This document shows positions 12,715 through 20,744 of a stretch of 64,000 nt of DNA, piece by piece. Where the stretch lies: positions 1-64,000 of the forward strand of contig CAVRQQ010000005.1 in assembly GCA_963723355.1 (NCBI GenBank). Direction: 5' to 3'. The notes below the pieces were generated by a model, which was not told the origin of the DNA, did not search any database, and was given only the letters and a program-made list of their open reading frames with translations. The position numbers were made by a program, and so were the translations under genes. The DNA comes from JAFDBW01 sp963723355. Its GTDB lineage: Bacteria; Desulfobacterota; Desulfuromonadia; Desulfuromonadales; BM103. Positions within the stretch are counted from its first letter, which is position 1; each line of letters starts with the position of its first letter.

Positions 12715-13035
12715 ATGATTTACAAGCATTTTCTCATATTGATCGTTTTGATGATGACGGTTAGCCAGGCAGGCGCCGAGCAGAGCCCAACCACAACCGA
12801 TGAGAAGTCGGACAACAAGGCGGAAACCAAGGAACTCTCGGGGATGTCGATCGTTGGCAATGATGAAGCGCCAAAATCCCTTTATATCGTGCCCTGGAAA
12901 AGCTCCGAATTGGGTCAGGAAACCAGCATGAACATGATGTTAAATGAACGCGACGTGCCGGTCGATCGTGAAGTTTTCATGCGGCAACTCGAATACTACG
13001 AAGTCAGCACGACTCAACCCGGCGCAGAACAATAA
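12715..13035 (+). CDS. small secreted protein of the envelope cluster
   Basis: The 106-residue product has a clear signal peptide (MIYKHFLILIVLMMTVSQAGA, cleaved near residue 21), a low-complexity Thr/Glu/Lys linker (22-45) and a conserved-looking C-terminal part (KSLYIVPWKSSELGQ ... FMRQLEYYEVST). A GGAGG sits just upstream of the ATG. I recognise no named domain. The phrase YIVPWK followed by VPVDREVFMRQLEYYE recalls small periplasmic partners encoded beside TolQ/ExbB genes in Geobacter relatives. That comparison is from memory and not searched. The gene directly precedes the exbB-like gene. Confidence 0.65.
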   Translation: MIYKHFLILIVLMMTVSQAGAEQSPTTTDEKSDNKAETKELSGMSIVGNDEAPKSLYIVPWKSSELGQETSMNMMLNERDVPVDREVFMRQLEYYEVSTTQPGAEQ

Positions 13036-13044
13036 TATGCAAGA

Positions 13045-13162
13045 AATAATTCTAATTATATAATATATAAAAGGTACTTACGAGATATTATTTAAAGTAT
13101 TTTATTAAAAACAGATCCGGTTTTCCGGACATTCATCAACAACATACACGAGGAGGTAAGTC
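13045..13162 (+). promoter_or_regulatory. A+T-rich leader before the exbB-like gene
   Basis: This short gap is much more A+T-rich than its neighbours. It holds a TATAAT at 13059-13064 without a convincing -35 box, a small hairpin (TCCGGTTTTCCGGA, 13116-13129) and a strong GAGGAGGT ribosome binding site just before the ATG at 13163. It may be an internal promoter that raises expression of the motor genes relative to the upstream TPR genes. Confidence 0.3.
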
Positions 13163-13813
13163 ATGGGTATCTATTCAATCGTAGGTTTTTTTCAAAAGGG
13201 CGGGATGTTCATGTATCCCATTCTGATCGTGTTTACGGTCGGTGTTGCGATTGCGGTTGAACGCTGGATGCAACTGACCCGGACACGTAATGAAAATCGT
13301 AAGATTTGGGACCAGATTCAGCCGGTTCTCAGCAAAGGCGAGTTTGACAAGGCGCGCTCGATGGTGAACGACGACAAGTCAACCATATCGCAGATGCTGT
13401 CCATGGGGTTGGCACGCCAGGGGGCCGTTCGGCGTCGTGAAGATATTGAAATCGCCATGGAAGAAAGCATGATGGAGATCATCCCGCAATTGGAAAAGCG
13501 CACTCCGTACCTGGCACTGCTCTCCAATATTGCCACATTGCTTGGTCTGCTTGGCACAATCATGGGTCTGATCGAAGCATTTACGGCGGTTTCCAACGCG
13601 AACCCTGCTGAGAAAGCAGACCTGTTGTCAGCCAGTATCTCCGTCGCGATGAACACCACGGCATTCGGTCTGATGGTGGCCATTCCTCTGCTTCTGGTTC
13701 ATGCAAAGCTGACATCGACCACCGGCCAGATCGTGGACAGTCTGGAGATGGCCTCGGTTAAAGCCCTGAACAGTATTTCAAACTTTGCTAAACGACAATT
13801 CCCGGCGAGTTGA
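13163..13813 (+). CDS. MotA/TolQ/ExbB proton-channel family protein
   Basis: This is a 216-residue inner-membrane protein with the TolQ/ExbB arrangement. One membrane segment lies near residues 14-34 (MFMYPILIVFTVGVAIAVE), followed by a cytoplasmic loop, and two more lie at about 115-135 (LLSNIATLLGLLGTIMGLIEA) and 155-180. The conserved TLLGLLGTxxGxIxAF signature of the proton-channel family is present. With ExbD/TolR partners it should form a proton-driven stator. In Myxococcus the equivalent AglR works with AglQ/AglS to drive gliding or spore-coat assembly. The stop overlaps the start of the next gene, so stoichiometry is probably set by translational coupling. Confidence 0.9.
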   Translation: MGIYSIVGFFQKGGMFMYPILIVFTVGVAIAVERWMQLTRTRNENRKIWDQIQPVLSKGEFDKARSMVNDDKSTISQMLSMGLARQGAVRRREDIEIAMEESMMEIIPQLEKRTPYLALLSNIATLLGLLGTIMGLIEAFTAVSNANPAEKADLLSASISVAMNTTAFGLMVAIPLLLVHAKLTSTTGQIVDSLEMASVKALNSISNFAKRQFPAS

Positions 13814-14313
13814 TTATGAACAGACGATCTCTGAACAAACGACGCAGTCGGCATAGAGACACTCCTGAGTTGAATATCACCTCGTTTATGAATCTGATGG
13901 TGGTACTCGTGCCTTTTCTGCTGATTACCGCCGTGTTCTCGCGTATCACCATTCTGGAACTAAGCGTGCCGACTGCATCCGGTGGCAGCCAGGTCGTTAA
14001 ACCCAACTTCGCTATCGAGGTGATCGTACGCAAAGCCGGGCTGGAGCTCGCGAATGGATCGAGCGTGGTCGCAGCAATCCCCAACCAGCTGGGCGAGTAC
14101 GACCTGGAGAAACTGACCAGGATCCTCTTGCGGCTTAAAAGCGACTACCCGGAAAAGGACGACGCAACAGTCCTGATGGAGCCTGACATTCAATATGACC
14201 ATCTGATTCGGGTCATGGACACGTTACGCGAAACCGAAATCCCTGAAGAGGGCAGTGGAGAGCTCAGAAAAATGGCGCTCTTCCCGAAAATATCAATTGG
14301 AGACGCCCCATGA
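13810..14313 (+). CDS. ExbD/TolR family protein, first copy
   Basis: The 167-residue protein has a basic cytoplasmic N-terminus, one membrane helix with the family signature (TSFMNLMVVLVPFLLITAVF, residues about 18-40) and a periplasmic ExbD/TolR fold ending in a Leu-rich region. In the usual family an Asp in this helix carries protons. Here the ELNITSFMNLMVVL stretch has Asn where many relatives have Asp, so this copy may be a non-conducting partner. It overlaps the ExbB-like gene upstream and the second ExbD gene downstream by 4 bases each. Confidence 0.85.
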   Translation: MIMNRRSLNKRRSRHRDTPELNITSFMNLMVVLVPFLLITAVFSRITILELSVPTASGGSQVVKPNFAIEVIVRKAGLELANGSSVVAAIPNQLGEYDLEKLTRILLRLKSDYPEKDDATVLMEPDIQYDHLIRVMDTLRETEIPEEGSGELRKMALFPKISIGDAP

Positions 14314-14804
14314 AGGAAAGCAGACGCATTAGACGTATGGAGCGCAGCAGGAAAAAGGTCGTAGGCCTGAATCTGACATCACTGATGGATGTCTTCACGA
14401 TCCTGGTGTTTTTCCTGTTGGCCAACTCGTCTTCAAACGAAGTCCTGTCTACACCCAAGCATATCAAGCTGCCGGATTCTGTGGTCGAATCAAAGCCCCG
14501 GGAAACGGTGGTCATCATGGTCGGTCCGGAGACGGTCCTGGTTCAGGGTGAAGCTGTGGCAAATACACCCGAACTGATTGAAAACAGGAGTGAAAACATT
14601 CCGGAAATCACCCAAAGGCTTGATCTTCTTGAACGGAACATCATCGGGATCAATAGTCAGACGGCGATCGCCAGCAAGGAAGTCACTATCCTTGCGGACA
14701 AGACGATTCCATTCAACGTGCTGAAGAAGATCATGACAACGTGTACAGGCTCAGGATATGGGAGGATTTCCCTCGCCGTTATCCAGAAAGCCTCAGAAAC
14801 ATAA
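14310..14804 (+). CDS. ExbD/TolR family protein, second copy
   Basis: This 164-residue ExbD/TolR homologue keeps the proton-carrying Asp in the membrane helix (LNLTSLMDVFTILVFFLL, residues about 25-43). A periplasmic domain follows, with the usual KEVTILADKTIPFNVLKKIM element at about 130-150 that resembles the TolR dimer face. Comparison with the first copy, which lacks this Asp, suggests this is the energised subunit. It overlaps its neighbour by ATGA. Paired ExbD-type genes with a single ExbB-type gene are also the pattern of AglR/AglQ/AglS. Confidence 0.88.
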   Translation: MKESRRIRRMERSRKKVVGLNLTSLMDVFTILVFFLLANSSSNEVLSTPKHIKLPDSVVESKPRETVVIMVGPETVLVQGEAVANTPELIENRSENIPEITQRLDLLERNIIGINSQTAIASKEVTILADKTIPFNVLKKIMTTCTGSGYGRISLAVIQKASET

Positions 14805-14815
14805 GAGAGAGTTCC

Positions 14816-16288
14816 GTGAATACATCTCTGTTATATGAAGAACTGGCGCCGCTGAATGCGCAGATCGAGGGAACTGAGCAAAGACTCAGGAGTCTCGAGG
14901 CAGAACTGCGCATCATAGATGCAGAGCTCGAAACACATCTGGCCGTGAAACAGCGCTACGAAGCTTTGCGCGAGGTCTGTAACGCACTTGACCGGTTAGA
15001 CGAACTCGATGCCGGCGATCTCTTCTGGGGCGAATTGAAGGATATCGCTGAAACCGGAGAGCGCCTGAATTCCCTCAGAAGCCGGATCGCAAGCTTCGAA
15101 GGGCAGGCACGAGGAGTTGAAGAGCACAGAGAGGCGGTCAAGACAAAAATCGCAGAGTGCCTGTATGATTTGGATGACCTGGACGAAGAGGTGCGCCAGG
15201 TTCACGCCCGCGAAGAAAGACGTCAGGAAGAATTTGTTATCGAGCGGGACATGGAACCTATGCGATTCCTGCCGATGGCCATGCCCTGGAACGTTGAGGT
15301 CGAAAGTGAACGGCGTTTTCGAAAAACACTGCTCTTGTGCCTGTTTTGGAGCGTGACGTTTGGTACGATCATCCCGTTGGTCGCGCTACCGATCATCGAC
15401 CGATCGGTCGAAGTGGTCAAAATTCCGGAAAGGCTTGTCACGCTGGTTAAAAATGAGCCGGTGATTCCGGAACCGGTGCAGCCAAGACCACGCATAGAGC
15501 AGCAAGAAAAACAGAAAACTGAACCGGAACGGCCGAAGAAAGAGATATCTGAGAAAACGGCTAAAACAGAGAAGCAGCCGGCAAAAGTGGAGCCTGCAAA
15601 GAAAGCCGGTGGCGGCGAGACTCAGGTCGCACGCAAAAAAGCCGAGACCACAGGTGTGTTGGCTTTCAAGAGTACCTTTTCAGATCTTATGGACGAAGTC
15701 CCGGTTGCCAAACTTGGAACTGATGCCCGTGTAAACAAAGATTCAAAGCTGGTCCCTGGCCAGTCACAGGCCAAACGAAACCTCGTTGCAATGCAGGCGA
15801 AAAGCGGTACCAGTGGCGGCATCAGCAACCTCGGAGTCAGCAGAAACCTCGGCAACGGCGGTCCCGGTGGTGGAGGTGGCAGTGGCTACGGTAATGCGGG
15901 ACAGATCGGCGGGGTTGGTTACTCGAACGTAGAGAGTGCGGTGGCCGGCATTGGTGGCGAAGAGGGCAGGCCGATGAGTGGCGGCCCCGGGCCGGGCAGA
16001 ACCGACGAAGAGATCCAGATTGTCTTCGATCGGTACAAGGCGACACTTTACCGAATCTACAACAAGGAATTGCGCAAAGACCCGACTCTGCGTGGCAAGT
16101 TGCTGTTGAAAATCACGATCGAACCGGCAGGAGAGGTCTCCATGTGCCTCGTTGAATCAACTGATCTCGGGTCTGATTATCTGGTCACACAAATTGTCGA
16201 TCGTGTCAGGAGGTTTAATTTCGGTCCAAAGCAAGACGTCCCGGTGACGACGATCCTTTATCCGATCGACTTTTTGCCAGCGACATAA
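14816..16288 (+). CDS. TonB-like energy transducer with C-terminal AgmX/PglI-type domain
   Basis: I chose the GTG at 14816 (preceded by AGAGAG) over an upstream in-frame ATG at 14741 that lies inside the previous gene. The 490-residue protein has a long cytoplasmic coiled coil (residues about 5-145), one membrane helix (about 172-195, LLLCLFWSVTFGTIIPLVAL), then a Pro/Lys/Glu-rich periplasmic spacer as in TonB/TolA. A Gly-rich stretch (about 350-400) and a C-terminal domain (about 410-490) follow, resembling the AgmX/PglI C-terminal family. The role inferred is to carry force from the ExbB/ExbD stator to outer-membrane partners. The cytoplasmic coiled coil is unusual for TonB and recalls GltG/GltJ. 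Confidence 0.8.
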   Translation: MNTSLLYEELAPLNAQIEGTEQRLRSLEAELRIIDAELETHLAVKQRYEALREVCNALDRLDELDAGDLFWGELKDIAETGERLNSLRSRIASFEGQARGVEEHREAVKTKIAECLYDLDDLDEEVRQVHAREERRQEEFVIERDMEPMRFLPMAMPWNVEVESERRFRKTLLLCLFWSVTFGTIIPLVALPIIDRSVEVVKIPERLVTLVKNEPVIPEPVQPRPRIEQQEKQKTEPERPKKEISEKTAKTEKQPAKVEPAKKAGGGETQVARKKAETTGVLAFKSTFSDLMDEVPVAKLGTDARVNKDSKLVPGQSQAKRNLVAMQAKSGTSGGISNLGVSRNLGNGGPGGGGGSGYGNAGQIGGVGYSNVESAVAGIGGEEGRPMSGGPGPGRTDEEIQIVFDRYKATLYRIYNKELRKDPTLRGKLLLKITIEPAGEVSMCLVESTDLGSDYLVTQIVDRVRRFNFGPKQDVPVTTILYPIDFLPAT

Positions 16289-16592
16289 GACGTTATTACG
16301 TACTGAGGGTTAACCGCTCAAGCAAAAAATATGCAGGCCAAAGTCTTAATAAAGGGAAATCCGATAGGGCCTGCTTCTCATAAATACAACGTCTTGTCTG
16401 TCTTGATAATAATGGCACACTCCTGTAACAGGAAAGGGTATCGGCTCGGTTGCTGCCACATAGCCGGTAAAACATCTAAGTACTTAATATCATGATATTT
16501 ATGAAATTTATCTGTTTGAAGGCTTGTTTTGGCTTATTTTCTGCTACATACCTCCGGTAACTTGAACCTCCACTGGCGATAAGGATAATAAA
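16289..16592. other. intergenic region with two inverted repeats, no gene
   Basis: No credible coding sequence is seen. A 7-bp inverted repeat GCAGGCC/GGCCTGC (16333-16339 with 16368-16374) encloses a purine-rich loop. A second, CGGCT/AGCCG (about 16442-16472), lies closer to the next gene. The stretch separates the envelope operon from the REC-PilZ gene and probably contains that gene's promoter. I compared it with the c-di-GMP-I riboswitch and did not find the conserved core. Confidence 0.4.
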
Positions 16593-17372
16593 ATGGCAGA
16601 GAGTCAGAGTGTAAAATCTTCATCCAGTTTGGTGAGACCTGCGGTGTCATTCACCGGGTCGAAGAAAATCCTTTTGGTCGACGATGTAAAATTGTTCATA
16701 GAGCTCGAAAAAACCTTTCTTCAACGCAAGAAAGCATTCGAGATTCTGACTGCGAAAAGTGGTGCAGAGGCCCTCAAGATTGTCGAAGTTGAACAACCTG
16801 ACCTTGTTTACCTGGACCTGCATATGCCAGGGATGAATGGCGATGAATGCTGCCGACTAATTAAGGCATCAGAGGGCAGCAAAAACATCCCGGTTATTAT
16901 GGTCACATCTGCTGGCAGCGAGGAGGATAAATCACGTTGCATCGCTGCGGGTTGCAACGAAATCATTACCAAGCCGATCAATCGATCCCTTTTTCTTTCT
17001 TTTGCAAAAAGGTATCTCGATGTTCACGAAAGAAAAGAACCCAGGTATGCTTCGCATATAAAAATAAAGTTTGGTCAAGAAAGGGATAAGTTGTTGACCG
17101 ACTATACGGTTAACATCAATACAGGTGGTTTATATGTCTCCTCGCCCAGTCTGCTGCCGGTCGGCACAAAACTTTTCGTTGAATTCAGTTTGCCCGGGAA
17201 TGACAAGGTGATTTCTTGTCAGGCCCGAGTCGCCTGGGCCAATGAAGGGGTCTCACCGATAAAACGCGATCTTCCTGTCGGTATGGGATTGGGCTTTGTC
17301 GGTGTCAGCCTTGATGAAATGAATGTCATAAGGGAATACATTAAGGATAATGCTCTCACCGCAGACTGGTAG
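16593..17372 (+). CDS. response regulator with C-terminal PilZ domain
   Basis: The 259-residue protein has a receiver domain (residues about 24-140, phospho-acceptor D75 in VYLDLHMPG, switch Lys in IITKPI). A PilZ domain follows (about 147-255), with an RxxxR motif in ERKEPRYA and NINTGGLYV at the second c-di-GMP contact. In most PilZ domains the latter reads (D/N)xSxxG, so the Ser is replaced by Asn here. It should couple phosphorylation to c-di-GMP sensing. Its place after the envelope motor operon suggests it may tune adhesion or motility outputs. A strong terminator follows. Confidence 0.88.
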   Translation: MAESQSVKSSSSLVRPAVSFTGSKKILLVDDVKLFIELEKTFLQRKKAFEILTAKSGAEALKIVEVEQPDLVYLDLHMPGMNGDECCRLIKASEGSKNIPVIMVTSAGSEEDKSRCIAAGCNEIITKPINRSLFLSFAKRYLDVHERKEPRYASHIKIKFGQERDKLLTDYTVNINTGGLYVSSPSLLPVGTKLFVEFSLPGNDKVISCQARVAWANEGVSPIKRDLPVGMGLGFVGVSLDEMNVIREYIKDNALTADW

Positions 17373-17433
17373 ATGGAAGCTCTCAAGGCGGGCGACTTGA
17401 GTCGAGCGGAGCAAAATCCGGAGTATAATAAGC

Positions 17434-17470
17434 AACCAAGGCCTCTTAAAATAAGAGGCCTTGGTTTTTG
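17434..17470 (+). terminator. Rho-independent terminator after the REC-PilZ gene
   Basis: A long perfect inverted repeat, AACCAAGGCCTCTT / AAGAGGCCTTGGTT with a 4-base loop, is followed by a T-run (17465-17469). It closes the REC-PilZ transcription unit about 60 bases past its stop. Confidence 0.92.
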
Positions 17471-17689
17471 TGTTTAGACATTGACTGTTTAGCACCAGGA
17501 AATTAAAGTTTGGACTGTTACTGCCAGGCCAACCCCGCAGCAAGTTAACTGATGAGGGGAGGGTGCCAACTCTAACTTTTGTTCAAGGTAGATGTTTGAT
17601 ACAATGCCCAAGTCTAAGCTTTTACAGCCTGCCGGAGGCGATAAAATAACTCCAAAAGGTGAGAATCTATCGGAATTAAAGAGAAATAG

Positions 17690-18742
17690 ATGGCCAAATC
17701 AAAAAAAATCCTCATTGCCGATGACCAATTGCTTAACATCCTGGTTCTGGAGGAATTGTGTAAAGAACTGGGGCATGACATTGTTAAGGCCAGAAACGGC
17801 CATGAGGCCGTAGAGCTTGCCCGCACTGAACGCCCAGACTGCATCCTGATGGATGTGGTAATGCCAGAGATGGATGGCCTTGAAGCCACGACACTGTTGA
17901 AAAACGACAGGGATACGGCTCATATCCCAGTCATTATAATCACCGGACTCGATTCCCGGAAAGATCGGTTGGCTGGCATAGCCATCGGTGCAGATGATTT
18001 CCTGACCAAGCCTATCGACAATGAGGAACTGGCTCTGCGTCTTAGAAACAATCTTCGCAACAAGGAGTTTCATGATTTTTTGCTAGAGCACAAACAGCTC
18101 TTGGAGCAGCAGGTGGCAGAGCGAACACAGTTGCTACGGGATGGCTATGTCGATACGATCCATCGGCTTGTCCTGGCTTCAGAATTCAAGGATGAATACA
18201 CTGGCGCTCATATCAGTCGGATCAGTCATTACACCAGGGAGATTGCTGAAGCCTGTAGCCTGGGCAGCGAGTTCGCCGAAAGCATCTTTTACGCCTCGCC
18301 GATGCATGATATTGGCAAGGTGGCCATACCCGATTTTATCCAGCAGAAACCGGGCCCGCTGAATGATTCAGAGTGGCAGGTTATGAAGACCCACACAACC
18401 GTTGGTGCTGCGATTCTAGAAGGTTCAAGTTCTCCGTATCTGCAGATGGCAGTGGATATTGCCAAGTACCACCATGAGCGCTGGGATGGCAATGGATACC
18501 CCGATGGTTTGAAGGGTGAACAAATACCTCTTACTGCGCGAATCATGAATATCTGTGATCAGTACGACGCTCTCAGAAGTGAAAGGCCCTACAAAAAGGC
18601 CTTTAACCATAAGGAGAGTTGCTCAATTATACTGGAGGGGAGCGATCGCACTTCGCCAGAACATTTTGACCCGGAGGTGCTGGAAGTCTTCCGGAAATGT
18701 CGTAGTAAGTTTGCCGAAATTTATGAAGAATGGAAGACTTGA
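17690..18742 (+). CDS. REC-HD-GYP response regulator (c-di-GMP phosphodiesterase)
   Basis: The 350-residue protein joins a receiver domain (residues 5-125, D55 in CILMDVVMPE) through a short coiled coil (about 125-150) to an HD-GYP domain. That domain shows the HD pair in MHDIGKVAIPD and the extended HHERWDGNGYPDGL motif, the GYP signature being complete. The family hydrolyses c-di-GMP to pGpG or GMP. It has its own upstream gap and is transcribed in the same direction as the REC-PilZ gene. Together they form a small c-di-GMP control module beside the envelope cluster. The cognate kinase is not in the window. Confidence 0.92.
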   Translation: MAKSKKILIADDQLLNILVLEELCKELGHDIVKARNGHEAVELARTERPDCILMDVVMPEMDGLEATTLLKNDRDTAHIPVIIITGLDSRKDRLAGIAIGADDFLTKPIDNEELALRLRNNLRNKEFHDFLLEHKQLLEQQVAERTQLLRDGYVDTIHRLVLASEFKDEYTGAHISRISHYTREIAEACSLGSEFAESIFYASPMHDIGKVAIPDFIQQKPGPLNDSEWQVMKTHTTVGAAILEGSSSPYLQMAVDIAKYHHERWDGNGYPDGLKGEQIPLTARIMNICDQYDALRSERPYKKAFNHKESCSIILEGSDRTSPEHFDPEVLEVFRKCRSKFAEIYEEWKT

Positions 18743-19106
18743 TCATCCGAGTCAGCTTCGAGTGTTTCGCAATAACTCGGTAGCAGTTTAATACATGGTC
18801 ATATATACAGAATCATCTCACACAAATTCTCTTCTTTGTAAAATTCTGACCCCCTAAGCTATGCTCTCCATTTTTAGCGTGTTCCCATGCTTATAAGTTT
18901 ACATAATATATATTATGCGACGTTATGTGTAGATATAGCGGGAAATCGGTAAATTTAATTGAAACGCTCACCCTCCTCTCAAGCAATCAAAAAATCATTT
19001 GTAGACGAGCCTAGACCTGCATACAAAAACCGGTTGGAGTCGACAGCAGCTCTTGGTCCTGGTTAAAATCAAGAATAAACGAAAAAGGCCATAAAAAAGT
19101 CCATGC

Positions 19107-19147
19107 TTTGCCCTTCGCCATATCGAGATCGTTGCTTAGAGGGCAAA
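19107..19147 (+). repeat. R1 hairpin repeat, copy 1
   Basis: A perfect 7-bp stem (TTTGCCC 19107-19113 with GGGCAAA 19141-19147) encloses a core containing TTCGCCA, GAGATCGT and CTTAGA. The same core and an altered but still pairing stem occur at 25950-25992. The stem change C:G to T:A between the copies is compensatory, which favours a structured RNA or a protein-bound palindrome over chance. Confidence 0.6.
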
Positions 19148-19608
19148 TTTGGACGTCACCAATGTTTTCACTTAAAATCCCCTTCATGTATTCATCTCGC
19201 GCTGCTTGGCTGCACGCATTAAATACTTCATGTAAAAAATGATAAATGTAAAATAAGTAATGGTAATAAAAGAGCATATGCCATCAATATTTATTTATCT
19301 GCGAAACAGCTTGGACAACCTCATCGTTAAGTTGATACATCCCCTTTCGGCCATGCCGAGACATTGCCTTTGTGTTGCCTGAGCACTATCTGTCGAAAAA
19401 ATTGTCGTTGTCGCGAAGATGATTGTTCAGGAATTGATACGCGTCAGTTTGCAGACTTCAACAGTTAAATCAAGTGATTTGTCACAAAGAGGCTTTATGT
19501 GCTTAAGATTCAGGAGGAATTAGCAGGTCAATTCATAGATTGCCCCATAATATTCAAGTATTGCACTCCAGTTGGCATGTTGTTCTTTTTTACCCAGTTT
19601 TACGCGAC

Positions 19609-19669
19609 TGGTTACCTTTATTCTCATAGTTAGCCATCATAATCAAATAGCTATCCCAGCTTATGTCTC
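19609..19669 (+). repeat. R2 repeat, copy 1
   Basis: The stretch holds GGTTACC (19610-19616), GTTAGCC (19629-19635) and then the run AATCAAATAGCTATC and CAGCTTAT. It matches 23644-23705 over about 60 bases in the same orientation. The imperfect palindrome at its left end is perfect in the other copy. Confidence 0.6.
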
Positions 19670-19833
19670 AAAGATGCGATGCCGCTAAGGCTAACCTTTC
19701 CCTATTAGTTGCCCACCCTCTCCTCTCGATGATTTTTGCCTGTGCAACAGTTTCAACTAACATTCGAGGCTTTTTGAGGTCTTTAATATCCTAAGGAATC
19801 CCAGAAATTAGCTGTAGTAATACTAACAAGAAA

Positions 19834-19862
19834 CCCCCGAACCGGAAAAACCGACAGGGGCT
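19834..19862 (-). terminator. probable terminator of the cupin gene
   Basis: Read on the minus strand, CCCCTGTCGG and CCGGTTCGGGGG pair around a short T-rich loop and are followed by TTTCTTGTT. It lies about 50 bases beyond the cupin stop codon, in the right place for a Rho-independent terminator. Confidence 0.65.
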
Positions 19863-19911
19863 GCTTTGATCTGTAAATGGAGATTATTCGTACAATCATG
19901 ATAGACGAACG

Positions 19912-20385
19912 TTACTTATCAGGTGGGGGCATTGAGATCGTCATGCCATGACGCCGAAAGATATCTGTAATCTTCTCACGGTCGGGTGGACCATCGACAG
20001 CAGCGTTGATTAATTCGGCTGACTCGCGGAAGTATGCAGGCCCCATAATAGCAGGGCTGATGACGACGAGTTGCTTCACATCCTTACTTCCGAAGTTGTC
20101 AAAGCGATGTGCCGCGCCTCGAGGTATGCATAGCGACTGCCCAGGACCAACTTCGATAGGAGTTCCGTTAACTGTCCAAGTCAGGATACCCTCGATACCG
20201 TAAAGGACCTCTTCATAGGCGTTGTTTTTGTGGGCTGGCGCAGCCAATTTTTGCCCGGCGGGAACAAAGAACTCGAACACTGATACACTACCGTTGGAAT
20301 CATCACTCGTGAGAAGAAAATGTATACGCAGCGGACCTATCATGATCGTTTCATCAGATGGATTAACCCTTGTAACATTCTGCAT
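19912..20385 (-). CDS. cupin-domain protein
   Basis: I take the ATG at 20385 (MQNVTRVN, with AGG about 8 bases upstream) rather than an in-frame ATG 48 bases earlier, giving about 157 residues. A single cupin barrel spans about residues 30-115. The first motif region has PAHKNNAYEEVLYG, where the His and Glu could bind a metal. The second has GQSLCIPRGAAHRFDNFG. Small cupins of this kind include quercetin-dioxygenase-like and sugar-isomerase-like proteins, and the exact reaction cannot be read from sequence. It is divergent from the glycerol-3-phosphate dehydrogenase gene, so the two may share a regulatory region. Confidence 0.8.
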   Translation of the reverse strand: MQNVTRVNPSDETIMIGPLRIHFLLTSDDSNGSVSVFEFFVPAGQKLAAPAHKNNAYEEVLYGIEGILTWTVNGTPIEVGPGQSLCIPRGAAHRFDNFGSKDVKQLVVISPAIMGPAYFRESAELINAAVDGPPDREKITDIFRRHGMTISMPPPDK

Positions 20386-20744
20386 AAATTGCCTTTTATC
20401 TTCCTTAAGTGCAGGCTTTGTTCTTAAACGCAACAGCCATTGTCAGCGGCACCGGTTTGCGGACGTTGGTAACATGTTTTGTGAAGATGCCAGAATTTGA
20501 TTGACTTGAGTCTTCCATGAAAGCATCCCAGGTTCATTATACCCTTTATTTGCTTAGAACAGATAAAAGGGGGGCTTATTTATGCACCTATACTGCTTTT
20601 AGTGAGGGAATTAGCTGAAATGCAAAATTCTTGCTGACCCTGCAATACAAGAAAGACCTATCCAAACAGGGCTGGCTACTTATACATCATGTTGATGGTA
20701 TATTGGTGTACAAACCTGCAATCCCTGAATTAGAAAGTTGCGTT

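Larger units (their letters stand above)
18743..19833. other. long A+T-rich intergenic region
   Basis: About 1.1 kb without a gene I can support. Short open frames exist (such as one at 19011-19277 on the minus strand), but they lack good starts and composition support. The region carries first copies of two repeat families that recur near 25.95 kb and 23.65 kb, annotated separately. Near 19295-19400 the minus strand shows a broken frame with a stop that could be a gene remnant, but I cannot identify it. Confidence 0.5.

Noticed and set aside
16330..16480. c-di-GMP-I riboswitch before the REC-PilZ gene
   Set aside because: The conserved core of that class is missing despite the suggestive location.
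19011..19277. An 88-codon minus-strand frame in the long intergenic region
   Set aside because: Its sequence is largely made of the R1 repeat and flanks, with no protein-like composition or good start.
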